From CAZLQF01 sp964561545 (GTDB taxonomy: Bacteria > Bacteroidota > Bacteroidia > CAILMK01 > CAYYUA01), in NCBI GenBank assembly GCA_964561545.1, contig CAZLQF010000019.1, positions 1 to 54,028 of the forward strand: a stretch of DNA of 54,028 bases, in the 5' to 3' direction. Under the pieces are notes generated by a model. It saw only the letters and a program-made list of their open reading frames with translations, searched no databases and was not told the origin of the DNA. The translations under genes and the position numbers were made by a program. Positions 34,126-43,315 of this stretch are shown one piece after another; position 1 is the stretch's first letter; each line of letters starts with the position of its first letter.

Positions 34126-34814
34126 AATTAAAGCGTAGCCATCAGGAAGAAATGCTTGATGACCTCGCTGCTTCAGGCCCAGAAATTGATCAGAACCTAA
34201 GGGAATTGGCCTTTATCAATAAATGGCTTGGTGGTTACAGGCCTATATTTAAAGGATTGGAACACCTTAACAAACTAACACCTCATCAAAAGCATTACAA
34301 AATTGCTGATATTGGTTGCGGCGGAGGTGATGTTTTAAAAGCCATTCATAATCAATTTAAAGACAGTTTTCAAGGTGAATTCCATGGCTTTGATGCCAAC
34401 CCTGCTATACTTGATTATGCAAAGGTTTATTTTCAGCAAGCCCATTATCATGAATGCAATGTTGTCCATGACCCAGGATCGATTCAAAATTTCGATGTGG
34501 TGATCATGAATTTGTTTGCCCATCATTTTGATGAACCTACATTAGATCAGCTTGTAGTCAACCTTAAATCACAAAACAACAAATGGCTTATCATTAACGA
34601 TTTACACAGGCACCACGTCCCCTATTATTTGATCCTGTTTGCAACCCAATTGCTTTCAAATTCGTCAATGGTTAGAAACGATGCGCCCTTATCGGTTTTA
34701 CGGGGTTTTGAAAAAAATGAATTGGCAAGAATCATCAAAAAAGCCAGTACGAATTATCAAATAACCTGGTATTGGCCTTTTAAATGGTTAGCAACCACTC
34801 AATTGATCGGCTAA
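34122..34814 (+). CDS. SAM-dependent methyltransferase of the PKS cluster
   Basis: A 230-residue class I methyltransferase. Motif I is 'KIADIGCGGGDVLKAI' (about 60-75), followed by the acidic end of strand 2 ('FHGFDANPAIL', Asp about 92) and 'FDVVIMNLFAHHF' (about 125-137). The late part ('LIINDLHRHHVPYYLILFATQLLS') resembles ubiquinone/menaquinone and polyketide methyltransferases. The ATG overlaps the polyketide synthase stop codon by four bases, so the two products are made together. It probably methylates a carbon or hydroxyl of the polyketide ring. Confidence 0.9.
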   Translation: MKLKRSHQEEMLDDLAASGPEIDQNLRELAFINKWLGGYRPIFKGLEHLNKLTPHQKHYKIADIGCGGGDVLKAIHNQFKDSFQGEFHGFDANPAILDYAKVYFQQAHYHECNVVHDPGSIQNFDVVIMNLFAHHFDEPTLDQLVVNLKSQNNKWLIINDLHRHHVPYYLILFATQLLSNSSMVRNDAPLSVLRGFEKNELARIIKKASTNYQITWYWPFKWLATTQLIG

Positions 34815-34867
34815 AACCACAAAAAATTATTATAATTGTAGAAAATTATTGAATTAAATAGCACATT

Positions 34868-37800
34868 ATGGTACGTTTTAACCTTTTCTATTTTGCAATC
34901 GCACTAACATGCTCGATTTTAACTTTTTCCCAGGTTCATCAAGCCCAAGCACAATTTACCTGTAGCCCTAATAGTTCAGATAGTACAGTTGGGATTCAAC
35001 CCCAGCAGATTCCACCAGGGGAGGCCAATTCTCCTTACAATGAAATTGTGAATTTTTTCTTTCCCACTGACACTGTTTTCCAAGGCACAAATGTACAAGT
35101 AGATTCCTACAAAGTACTTAATATAACTGGATTCCCATCCGGGTATACCTACAATTGCAGTCAGCCAAACTGTACCTACAATGGTGGCCAACATGGGTGT
35201 GCTACCATAACTGGTAATCCTACAACGCAAGACACGGGTACTTACAATGTATCATTTTATGTTAAAACTTTTGTAACCACACCGATTGGAAATCAGTCAC
35301 AAACTGATACCATCAATAGGCAATACCAAGTCAATTCCAATCCCAGTGTATGCACACCAGATCCTTCATTAAGTGATCCGGGCTTTTATCCAGAAAACAT
35401 GCCTCCAGCTATTGCAGGCGAATCGTATGAACATGTAACCCAAATATTATTTAGACAGGATACCCTTGCATTCGATTTTGACTCCTTCACTATAGACAAC
35501 GTTTCAGGACTTCCGGCCAATTTTACGAGCCAATGTGACAATCCAGATTGCTGGTACCCTGGCGGGGGAAACGGTTGTATTAAGTTTTCCGGCCTACCTC
35601 AGCAGAGTCAAATAGGCACTTATAACGTGAACTTGACAGTAACTGGATATTATGAGATACCTGTACAAGGTACTCAAACAGGAACCCGGGATATTTCGAT
35701 GCAATTGGAAATTCTGAATGATTACGCAGATACCATTTGCGATCCCACATCTCAACCGATCAGCGAAGGCTTCCACCCGAACCCATGGCCGAATGCAACT
35801 GCAGGTGAAGGTTATGAAGAGGTTATTAGCATGAAATTCCCACAGGATACCTCTTTGGGCGGTCAAACTAAACAATTTGATTCAATTTCAATTGCCAGCA
35901 TTAGTAACTTGCCACCAAGCTTTACCTACCAATGCGATAATCCCAATTGCACCTATCCGGGTGGCGCCAAAGGATGTATGCAAGTATTAGGTAGCCCAAC
36001 AAGTAGCGATATCGGCACCTACAATGTTACCATTACTTACAATTGGTACGCAGGGGCTCAATCAGGTACAAGGACAGTTCAGCAAAATTTTGAGGTTCAA
36101 TCTAAAAAGATAGTTTGCACACCAGATCCCTCAATTAGTGACCCGGGCTTTTATCCAGAAAACATGCCTCCAGCTATTGCAGGCGAATCGTATGAACATG
36201 TAACACAAATGTTGTTTAAGGAAGACACAACCTTAACAATTGTACCAGTCCCTTTTGACTCCTTTACAATTGACAATATTTCAGGACTTCCGGCCAATTT
36301 TTCGAGCCAATGTAACAATCAAGACTGTACGTATCCAGGTGGGGAAAATGGTTGCATTGAATTTACCGGTTCCCCAACAGCGAGTCAAAAAGGCACTTAC
36401 AGCGTAAATCTTAGCGCAACAGGATATTACGAAGATCCTTTGCAAGGAACCCAAACAGTAATTCGTAACATTCAAATGCAATTAGAAATTCTTGAAGATT
36501 TTGCGGATACCATTTGTGACCCAACCTCCCAACCTACAACAAATGGAGTCCACCCCAACCCTTGGCCGGATGCCAATGTAAATGAAAGTTATGAAGAGGT
36601 TATTACCACGAAATTCCCTGAGGATACAATGATTGGTGGTCAAAACACTCAATTCGATTCATTTTCAATAGCCAGCATTAACAATTTACCTTCAGGATTT
36701 ACTTACCAATGTGACAATCCCAATTGTACTTATCCATCTGGTGCCAAAGGATGTATGTTGGTTACCGGGACCCCAAACATCAATGATACCGGTACCTACA
36801 ATGTCAACATCAATGTTAATTGGTTTGCTCAAGGGCAAACTGGAACCCGGACAATTCAAAGCAGCATCAAAGTAAAAGCTGGTATCGCTGACACCGGGGA
36901 TTTAAGCTGTACACCGGATCCAACTTTAAATGAGCCCGGCTTTTATCCAACCGACCCTCCTCCTGGCGTTGCAGGGCAGGACTATGAAAACGTCACGCAT
37001 ATGTTGTTTCAGGAAGATACAACAGTTTCAGCACCAATTGGAGACGTGACGATTGAATTCGACTCTTTTGTTATCGATAGCATAACCGGATTGCCGGCCA
37101 ACTATATAAGCTATTGCAACGAACCAAGGTGTTCCTACCCTGGTGGTGGCAGAGGTTGTATTATCATAAAAGGGCAACCAACCGAATCCCAAGTTGGTGA
37201 TTACCAGATTGTTGCAAGTGTAACAGGTTATGGTTCTGCTGCAGTCATCGGAGAAGTGTCAGAAACAAGGGAAATAACTTTCGATTACAAGGTTTTAAGC
37301 GCCATCTCAGATACTATCTGCGATCCATCCCCCGATCCGGTAAGCGAAGGTTTTTCTCCTAACCCATGGCCTTTCGGTAATGCTAATTTAAATTATGAGG
37401 AATCCTTCACTGTTAAATTTCCAGCGGATACTACCATTAATGGAAGCACCTATGATTATGATTCATTTAAATTAAATAGTATGAATGGGTTACCCCCAAG
37501 TTATGCTTACCAATGCGGAGCCGCAAATTGTACCTTTATGCCGGACAACAAAAATTGTATTAGGGTAACAGGCTATCCAGGTCTTAGTGATACAGGCACT
37601 TATTCCATTACTGCCAAAGTTACAGCCTTTGGCGAAGCTCCTGTTAATCAAACAGAGCTAACTTACGAAATGCAACATACCATTACCATCGATAGCATTC
37701 CTGATAACATTGAAGGTTCGCCATCTAATATGGCCAACATTGAGCTTTATCCGAATCCAACTAATGATGAACTAACCGTGGCCCTTAATAGTTACTTTAA

Positions 37801-37981
37801 AGGAATTATGAGCATTAGGATCATTAACAGCAACGGCCAAATAGCTATGAATAAAGATGTTTCCATTAATAAGGGAAAACAAACACTTAATGTAAATACA
37901 AGCAACCTTAAGCCGGGATTTTACATCCTTGAATTAAGAAACCAGGATGAGCGTTTACGTAGAAAACTACTAATTAAATAG
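34868..37981 (+). CDS. Secreted modular repeat protein with T9SS sorting domain
   Basis: A 1037-residue exported protein. A signal peptide ends near residue 29 ('QAQAQ'). Seven repeats of about 130 residues start at Cys32, 162, 291, 417, 550, 681 and 818. Each has an opening Cys-x-P/Asp-Pro segment, a central 'DSF...I..LP..Y.CdnpnCtYPgG..GC' core with four cysteines, and an ending 'GTYnv'. Repeats 2, 4, 6 ('CTPDP...GFYPENMPP') and 3, 5, 7 ('CDPTSQP...HPNPWP') form two alternating types. The last ~80 residues ('NIELYPNPTNDELTV...LKPGFYILELRNQ') are a T9SS sorting domain. The fold is probably Ig-like, with disulfides. Function unknown; adhesion is possible. Confidence 0.88.
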   Translation: MVRFNLFYFAIALTCSILTFSQVHQAQAQFTCSPNSSDSTVGIQPQQIPPGEANSPYNEIVNFFFPTDTVFQGTNVQVDSYKVLNITGFPSGYTYNCSQPNCTYNGGQHGCATITGNPTTQDTGTYNVSFYVKTFVTTPIGNQSQTDTINRQYQVNSNPSVCTPDPSLSDPGFYPENMPPAIAGESYEHVTQILFRQDTLAFDFDSFTIDNVSGLPANFTSQCDNPDCWYPGGGNGCIKFSGLPQQSQIGTYNVNLTVTGYYEIPVQGTQTGTRDISMQLEILNDYADTICDPTSQPISEGFHPNPWPNATAGEGYEEVISMKFPQDTSLGGQTKQFDSISIASISNLPPSFTYQCDNPNCTYPGGAKGCMQVLGSPTSSDIGTYNVTITYNWYAGAQSGTRTVQQNFEVQSKKIVCTPDPSISDPGFYPENMPPAIAGESYEHVTQMLFKEDTTLTIVPVPFDSFTIDNISGLPANFSSQCNNQDCTYPGGENGCIEFTGSPTASQKGTYSVNLSATGYYEDPLQGTQTVIRNIQMQLEILEDFADTICDPTSQPTTNGVHPNPWPDANVNESYEEVITTKFPEDTMIGGQNTQFDSFSIASINNLPSGFTYQCDNPNCTYPSGAKGCMLVTGTPNINDTGTYNVNINVNWFAQGQTGTRTIQSSIKVKAGIADTGDLSCTPDPTLNEPGFYPTDPPPGVAGQDYENVTHMLFQEDTTVSAPIGDVTIEFDSFVIDSITGLPANYISYCNEPRCSYPGGGRGCIIIKGQPTESQVGDYQIVASVTGYGSAAVIGEVSETREITFDYKVLSAISDTICDPSPDPVSEGFSPNPWPFGNANLNYEESFTVKFPADTTINGSTYDYDSFKLNSMNGLPPSYAYQCGAANCTFMPDNKNCIRVTGYPGLSDTGTYSITAKVTAFGEAPVNQTELTYEMQHTITIDSIPDNIEGSPSNMANIELYPNPTNDELTVALNSYFKGIMSIRIINSNGQIAMNKDVSINKGKQTLNVNTSNLKPGFYILELRNQDERLRRKLLIK
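35378..36204 (+). repeat. 62-base identical direct repeat inside the modular protein gene
   Basis: Bases 35378-35439 and 36143-36204 are identical over 62 positions, including third codon positions, while surrounding repeat sequence has diverged. It encodes the 'PGFYPENMPPAIAGESYEHV' start of repeats 2 and 4. This points to recent duplication or gene conversion between modules 765 bases apart. Confidence 0.85.
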
Positions 37982-37983
37982 GT

Positions 37984-38952
37984 TTGGATTTTAAAGTCAC
38001 AATACTTGGTACAAGTTCTGCAACACCTACCTTAACCCGCAACCAAAGCGGACATGTATTAACGTTGCGGGGTAAACAATACTTAATTGATTGTGGCGAA
38101 AACATCCAAGCTCAAATTTTAAAATATCAACTAAGCCCCGGTAAAATTGAAGAGGTGTTCATTACCCATTTGCACCCGGACCATTTTACCGGGCTAATAG
38201 GCCTTATCTCAAGTCAAAACCTACAACGCAGAACAGCACCATTAACCATATACAGCCCTGAGGGATTGAAAGAAATTATCGATGTTCAGTTAAAGCATTC
38301 CCAAACAACGCTGAATTTCCCGCTACATTTCGAACCCATTAATACGAAAGAATACAATAAAATATTCGAAAACCATCAACTTGAGGTTTATTCTATTCCC
38401 CTTGATCACCGCATTCCTTGTAGTGGCTTTCTATTCAGGGAGAAACATGAAGAAAGAAAAATAAAAAAAGAGGCGATCGATCAACATCAAGTGCCCGTAG
38501 ATGCTTTTCCAGTATTGAAACAGGGTAAAGATTATCATGCTCAGGATGGTACGGTTTATCAATCAGCAACCTATACATTTCCGCCTCCTCCATCCAGAAG
38601 CTATGCCTATATTTCAGACACCCGCTTCCTTTCCGAAATAGGTAATTTCCTTGAAGGTGTTGATCTATTGTACCATGAAGCTACATTTGAAGCAGGGTAT
38701 CAAGAAAAGGCAAACAAAACTTACCATACGACTACCGAAGAAGCGGCCAAAATGGCCCAATTAACAGGAGCCGGGCGCCTTATCATTGGACATTATTCAG
38801 CGAGGTATAGAGCGCTTGAAAAACTGCAGGATGAAGCAAGGACTGTTTTTGGAGAAACCTATTTGGCAAAAGAGGGAAGTACATTTTCAATCCTTTACGA
38901 TAGAGAAGCAGGCAAGAAAAATCAACACCATCCCATCGAGCAATTAAATTAA
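37984..38952 (+). CDS. rnz: Ribonuclease Z
   Basis: A 322-residue metallo-beta-lactamase-fold tRNA 3' endonuclease. It begins 'MDFKVTILGTSSATPTLTRNQSG'. The zinc motif THLHPDH gives His62, His64, Asp66 and His67; the Pro replaces the usual Gly of HLHGDH. 'YISDTRFL' (about 213-220), 'LYHEATFE' and 'GHYSARY' supply further metal ligands, as in RNase Z. The start is TTG at 37984, two bases after the previous stop codon; an in-frame TAA at 37975 leaves no ATG. Length is near the family norm of about 305. Confidence 0.93.
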   Translation: MDFKVTILGTSSATPTLTRNQSGHVLTLRGKQYLIDCGENIQAQILKYQLSPGKIEEVFITHLHPDHFTGLIGLISSQNLQRRTAPLTIYSPEGLKEIIDVQLKHSQTTLNFPLHFEPINTKEYNKIFENHQLEVYSIPLDHRIPCSGFLFREKHEERKIKKEAIDQHQVPVDAFPVLKQGKDYHAQDGTVYQSATYTFPPPPSRSYAYISDTRFLSEIGNFLEGVDLLYHEATFEAGYQEKANKTYHTTTEEAAKMAQLTGAGRLIIGHYSARYRALEKLQDEARTVFGETYLAKEGSTFSILYDREAGKKNQHHPIEQLN

Positions 38953-39519
38953 AAATTTTTACCAGATCTATTGCTAAACCTTAACCGTAGTTGACTCCTA
39001 TTTTCCATATAAATTTGTGGAGCTGAACATTCCACCAAGGTAGTGATCAATCTAAATTGAAACGTACTAACTTCTTGAGAATTAAGTTGCTGATAGACCA
39101 TGGCTTAACCAAAAAATGAGCGTAAATACAAAATGTCCTATATTTTTGGTAGAAGAATAATTGACTGGCCAATACTAATTTTCTTGCTCAAGGTATCATA
39201 AATTAGTGCTTAACAATTGAAATGCTAATTAATCTTGGTTGAACCCCATCCAATGGGTTGGTGGTTTGTTTCAGTAATTTTTTATAAAAAGCAAGCCTGT
39301 TATTTCCACCGCTACCTTAGGATGATTTTTCGTTTCTTTTGGTCTTATAGAAAGAATGAATACATCACCAGTAGGGCTTTATCCATCATCATAAGCTAGT
39401 AAATAAGCTTAAATAGAAACGTTAACAGGATAGCAGGGTTCAATATCAAGCTTATCAATTGTTAATTGAAGGACAGCCTGATATAGGACCGAATCAGCAG
39501 CGAAGGGAATAAGCTCATA
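38953..39519. other. 567-base stretch without a recognisable gene
   Basis: Between the end of rnz and the HU terminator. It is AT-rich with no long open frame, no tRNA-like fold and no strong hairpin. A TATTTTTG string near 39138-39145 resembles a -7 box but lacks a spaced TTG. I see nothing else to support a gene. Confidence 0.4.
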
Positions 39520-39559
39520 AAAAACCCCGAATACATTTAGCAATGCATTCGGGGTTTTT
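39520..39559 (-). terminator. Intrinsic terminator of the HU gene
   Basis: An 18-base stem (39520-39537 with 39542-39559) closed by TAGC, with core CCCCGAAT/ATTCGGGG and A/T tracts. The only irregular pair is G-U in minus-strand RNA, assigning it to the HU gene that ends 19 bases away. Confidence 0.92.
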
Positions 39560-39577
39560 GATCTGTAAAAGCTTCCT

Positions 39578-39850
39578 TTATTTAACTTTGTCAGAAAGCT
39601 CTTTTCCCGGTTTAAACTTAACAACCTTTTTGGCTGGGATGTTAATTTCTTTCCCGGTTTGCGGGTTTCGGCCTTTTCTAGCGGATCGCTTGGATACTGA
39701 GAAAGTACCAAACCCGATTAGCGTAACCTTGTTACCCTTTTTAAGGGTCCCAGTAGTAGATTCCAAAAAGGAATCCAAAGCATCCTGAGCTTGTGCCTTG
39801 GTAATTCCTGCATCTGATGCCATACGATCAATTAAGTCGCCTTTGTTCAT
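39578..39850 (-). CDS. HU-family DNA-binding protein
   Basis: A 90-residue histone-like protein. 'MNKGDLIDRMASDAGITKAQAQDALDSFLESTTGTLKKGNKVTLIGFGTFSVSKR' is the helical dimer body. The DNA-inserting beta arm follows ('RKGRNPQTGKEINIPAKKVVKFKPGKEL') with the conserved Arg-Asn-Pro tip at about 61-63. Length is exactly that of standard HU. It bends and compacts DNA in the nucleoid. It is monocistronic with its own promoter and strong terminator, and diverges from the peptidase gene. Confidence 0.97.
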   Translation of the reverse strand: MNKGDLIDRMASDAGITKAQAQDALDSFLESTTGTLKKGNKVTLIGFGTFSVSKRSARKGRNPQTGKEINIPAKKVVKFKPGKELSDKVK

Positions 39851-39898
39851 AGTATTACGATTTTTATGGTTTGCCTAATTTATGCCTTTATTCAGCGT

Positions 39899-39926
39899 CA
39901 AATATAAAAATTTTTTGATAATACAA
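39899..39926 (-). promoter_or_regulatory. Promoter of the HU gene
   Basis: Read on the minus strand: TTG (39926-39924), a 17-base spacer, then TATATTTG (39906-39899), an exact TAnnTTTG box. The leader to the HU ATG would be about 42 bases. Confidence 0.72.
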
Positions 39927-40057
39927 TAATTTTAGCCACATTTTTTAATAGAAATTAATCCCTACACACCGCACGTTTTAAAATTTTGGTTTATTTTGCA
40001 CCGCTTTTAAAAAACACCTAAATTCCTGAAAATCAATGGTAATTATATAAAACGGCA

Positions 40058-42247
40058 ATGAAACGTACTTATTCTTCTATACAATCTTTACCATCCAAAA
40101 TTGTTACAAGGCAATTCATTTTCCTGTTTTTTCTATTAAATTTAGTAACTGTGTCCTCAGCATTTGCAGGAGGAGGCATGTATCCAGTAAGCCAAATTAA
40201 CCGCCTTAACTTAGCACAAAAAGGATTACAAATTGGCATAAATAAAATATACAATCCTGATTCCACTAGTTTGTTAAATGCCATTGTAAGGATAGGTGGT
40301 TGTACCGGTTCCTTCGTCTCATCTGATGGTTTAATCCTTACCAACCATCATTGTGTATTTGGTGCTTTAAAAAGGCATAGCTCTGAGGCCAACAATTACA
40401 TGCAGGATGGTTTTCATGCTTCCAATCACAAACAAGCCTTACCCATGAAAGGTCAGAAAGTGCGGATCATGGTGGATTACGAGGACGTAAGCAAGGAGGT
40501 GTTGCAAGGCATCGATACCATTGATCATGCGGCTAAAAGAAGATCGTTAATCTCCGAAAACCTTAAAAAGGTTGAGCAACATTACAGTGAGCAATTTCCA
40601 GATCTTAAAGTAGAAGTATCCGAAATGATGACCGGCAAGTCTTACCTATTATTCAAGTACCAAATAATCAAGGATTTGCGGATTGTTTATGTACCACCCA
40701 GGAATGTAGGAGAATTTGGAGGCTCGAAAGACAATTGGGAATGGCCACGTCATACAGGTGATTTTTCTTTTGTAAGGGCTTATGTGGGGCCTGATGGAGC
40801 GCCTGCTTCTTACGATGAAAACAATGTGCCCTTTGAACCTGAACAGCACCTTCAAGTCAATAAAGAAGGAGCCTCTCGCGATGATTTTGTGTTCATGCTG
40901 GGTTATCCAGGTACCACCTACCGCCACTATTCTTCAGATTTTATCCAATACCACCGCGAAGTAGTCTTACCTTATATTGAAGAACTTTACCAATGGCGAG
41001 TGAACCAAATGGAGCAATTAACCAAACAAAGCGAAAAACTTAAGATCAAATATGATCCCAATATCAAATCCCTATCCAATGTGGCAAAAAATTTTAGGGG
41101 TAAGCTTAGGGCTATGGACCGGATCAATTTATACGAATCCCGAAAAGCCGAGGAAACAAAAATTATCGACAGCCTGGAAGGAAGTCCTGAGCTAAAAAGT
41201 GATTTTTTAGCAGCTACCAAAGGCCTCGATACCATCTACAGGAACATCCGTAATGTTGGGTACAAAATGCTATGGTATTACCAATTTTTAAGGACTTCGG
41301 ACGCCATGAAAATGGCACGCAAGGTATATGCTTACGCTCAAAAAATGCAAAGTCAACAGGAAAAAGGAATAGTAATAGATACCTTGAACCATCAACCATT
41401 TGCCAGAGAAATAAAGCAAATGTACAACCAAATGGATTGGCGCTTGGATTCCGGCTTGACACGCCATTTTCTGGAAACCGGATTGTCATTTGAACAAAAG
41501 AACCGAATAGATGGCTTACATGAGTATTTTTCAAAAGATAAACCCAATAGCATTCGGTCATTTATCAAAGAAGTGTATGAAGAAAAGTATTTATTCGATA
41601 CAGCCCAATTACTATCATCCATCCGTGAAAACCCATTAAAACTCATCAACTACGAGGCCCCCATGATTAAGCTATGGCAATTAATTCAGCCTGGTTTCCA
41701 TAAGGTAGATTCCATTAGAAACAAAAATTTTACGACCATTGACATGCTTCGTAATAAGTATGTGGACCTAAAGATGCAAGCCCTTGACAAAACTTTTGTT
41801 CCGGATGCCAACAGTACGCTAAGGTTCACCTATGGTAGCATCAAGGGATATTGGCCCAAAGATGGCGTTTTTAATGAACCCTTAACCTCTATAAGCGGTT
41901 ACAAAGCCAAAGCCCGCCAGCAAGCATATGATGGCTACCAGCCGTTGGTAAACAAAATTGACAATACCCAAACCAGGAATTACACAGACCCCAATACCAA
42001 CGATGTTCCGGTCTGCATGCTTTACAATACGGATACTTCGGGTGGCAACTCAGGCAGCCCGGTGTTGGATGCCAATGGGAACCTGGTAGGCCTTAATTTT
42101 GACCGCGTTGTAGCAGCTACCATCAATGATTATGAGTGGGACAACCAATACAGCAGGTCCATTGGGGTGGATATACGTTTTATTTTATGGTACCTTGACC
42201 AAATGGACAATGCCGATCATTTACTTAGGGAAATGGAGGTCCATTAG
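40058..42247 (+). CDS. dpp11: S46 dipeptidyl peptidase, DPP11-like
   Basis: A 729-residue exported serine dipeptidyl peptidase with a signal peptide ending near 'SSAFA' (about 37). The chymotrypsin-like triad is His98 ('TNHHC'), Asp235 ('RHTGDFSFVRAY') and Ser665 ('GGNSGSP'). 'NWEWPRHTGDF' (about 227-237) is the S46 signature. Eighteen residues after the catalytic Ser stands Arg683 ('LNFDR'), the position of Arg673 in Porphyromonas gingivalis DPP11, which selects Asp/Glu at P1; DPP7 has Gly there. It would release acidic dipeptides from peptides in the periplasm. The gene diverges from HU. Confidence 0.93.
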   Translation: MKRTYSSIQSLPSKIVTRQFIFLFFLLNLVTVSSAFAGGGMYPVSQINRLNLAQKGLQIGINKIYNPDSTSLLNAIVRIGGCTGSFVSSDGLILTNHHCVFGALKRHSSEANNYMQDGFHASNHKQALPMKGQKVRIMVDYEDVSKEVLQGIDTIDHAAKRRSLISENLKKVEQHYSEQFPDLKVEVSEMMTGKSYLLFKYQIIKDLRIVYVPPRNVGEFGGSKDNWEWPRHTGDFSFVRAYVGPDGAPASYDENNVPFEPEQHLQVNKEGASRDDFVFMLGYPGTTYRHYSSDFIQYHREVVLPYIEELYQWRVNQMEQLTKQSEKLKIKYDPNIKSLSNVAKNFRGKLRAMDRINLYESRKAEETKIIDSLEGSPELKSDFLAATKGLDTIYRNIRNVGYKMLWYYQFLRTSDAMKMARKVYAYAQKMQSQQEKGIVIDTLNHQPFAREIKQMYNQMDWRLDSGLTRHFLETGLSFEQKNRIDGLHEYFSKDKPNSIRSFIKEVYEEKYLFDTAQLLSSIRENPLKLINYEAPMIKLWQLIQPGFHKVDSIRNKNFTTIDMLRNKYVDLKMQALDKTFVPDANSTLRFTYGSIKGYWPKDGVFNEPLTSISGYKAKARQQAYDGYQPLVNKIDNTQTRNYTDPNTNDVPVCMLYNTDTSGGNSGSPVLDANGNLVGLNFDRVVAATINDYEWDNQYSRSIGVDIRFILWYLDQMDNADHLLREMEVH

Positions 42248-42406
42248 CGTTAAATGCATTTGGTCTCACTTTTCTACTGGTAACTTCGGGTACATTTGCT
42301 TTTGAGCTTTTCAATAATTATGAATTGCTTGCCTCTTAGGGTTCCGAACTTTATTAAATGGATGGAAAAAGCCTTTAAAATGAGATAAATTGGATTAGTT
42401 TTTTGC

Positions 42407-42435
42407 TTGGGATCTATCATCAAACCGTAATTTTG
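42407..42435 (+). promoter_or_regulatory. Promoter of cmk
   Basis: TTG at 42407-42409 (a second TTG at 42403-42405), an 18-base spacer, and TAATTTTG at 42428-42435, an exact TAnnTTTG box. The leader to the ATG at 42487 is about 45 bases. Confidence 0.68.
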
Positions 42436-42486
42436 CTAAGGTTTTTTTACTTTTTAAGTGTTCATTAAGCTACGATTGACGGCATC

Positions 42487-43167
42487 ATGAAAAAGATTAT
42501 TGTTACCATTGACGGTTACGCTTCTTGCGGTAAAAGTACTTTAGCCAGGGATGCTGCTGCAAAATTAGGCTACAAATACATTGACAGCGGGGCAATGTAC
42601 CGCGCGGTTACCTATTATTTCCTTAAAAAAAACGTGGCTCCTGAAGATCCGGACCAGGTAGCAGTTGCCCTTCAACAAATCCATTTAAACTTTAGCTATG
42701 ATCCTAATACTGGTGAACAAATCACGCATTTGAACGGAGAAGCAGTAGAGAAAGCCATTCGAAAACCAGAAGTCTCCAATTACGTGAGTCAAGTCAGTGC
42801 CATTAAAGCTGTTCGCCAGAAATTGGTGGAACAACAGCAGCAATTAGGCAGGGAAAAAGGCATCGTCATGGATGGCCGGGACATTGGAACGGTGGTATTT
42901 CCAAATGCAGAATTAAAAATCTTTCTAAAAGCCTCTGAAGAAGTTCGCCTTGATCGAAGGTGTGAAGAACTTGAGCATAAAGGGCAATCCCTTAACAAGG
43001 AGGAAATACAAAAAAATTTAATTGAAAGGGACTACATAGATAGCACTCGATCGGAAAGTCCTCTGCAGCAAGCTTCTGATGCTATTGTTTTGGATAATTC
43101 CCAAATGACGCTGGAGGAGCAAGCCAATTGGGTATATGAGCGGGCCATGGAAGTAATCAAAAGCTGA
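42487..43167 (+). CDS. cmk: Cytidylate kinase
   Basis: A 226-residue (d)CMP kinase. P-loop 'GYASCGKST' is at about 10-18. 'YIDSGAMYRAVTYYFL' (about 31-46) is the CMP-binding start, 'GIVMDGRDIGTVVFPNAELKIFL' (about 125-147) the central motif, and 'RCEELEHKGQSLNKEEIQKNLIERDYIDSTR' (about 158-188) the lid. Length matches the family. The enzyme phosphorylates CMP and dCMP for nucleotide synthesis. It has its own promoter. In other Bacteroidota it often precedes ispH or rpsA; neither is seen here, as the next gene is on the other strand. Confidence 0.97.
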   Translation: MKKIIVTIDGYASCGKSTLARDAAAKLGYKYIDSGAMYRAVTYYFLKKNVAPEDPDQVAVALQQIHLNFSYDPNTGEQITHLNGEAVEKAIRKPEVSNYVSQVSAIKAVRQKLVEQQQQLGREKGIVMDGRDIGTVVFPNAELKIFLKASEEVRLDRRCEELEHKGQSLNKEEIQKNLIERDYIDSTRSESPLQQASDAIVLDNSQMTLEEQANWVYERAMEVIKS

Positions 43168-43315
43168 TGTTTGGCACTAATAGGCACTTGCAAATTGGTT
43201 ATTAAAAAGCCAGTTCAGAACTTTAAATTTTTAAGATTGAGCAATCCACGAAATTTTTGAGATGCCAATCTCCTTGAGACAGCGATGGAATGTTTGGGAC
43301 TACTATCTTGGGATG

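Noticed and set aside
35341..37700. Possible CRISPR or tandem DNA repeats
   Set aside because: The repeats are in-frame protein modules of about 390 bases, with no short spacer-repeat structure.
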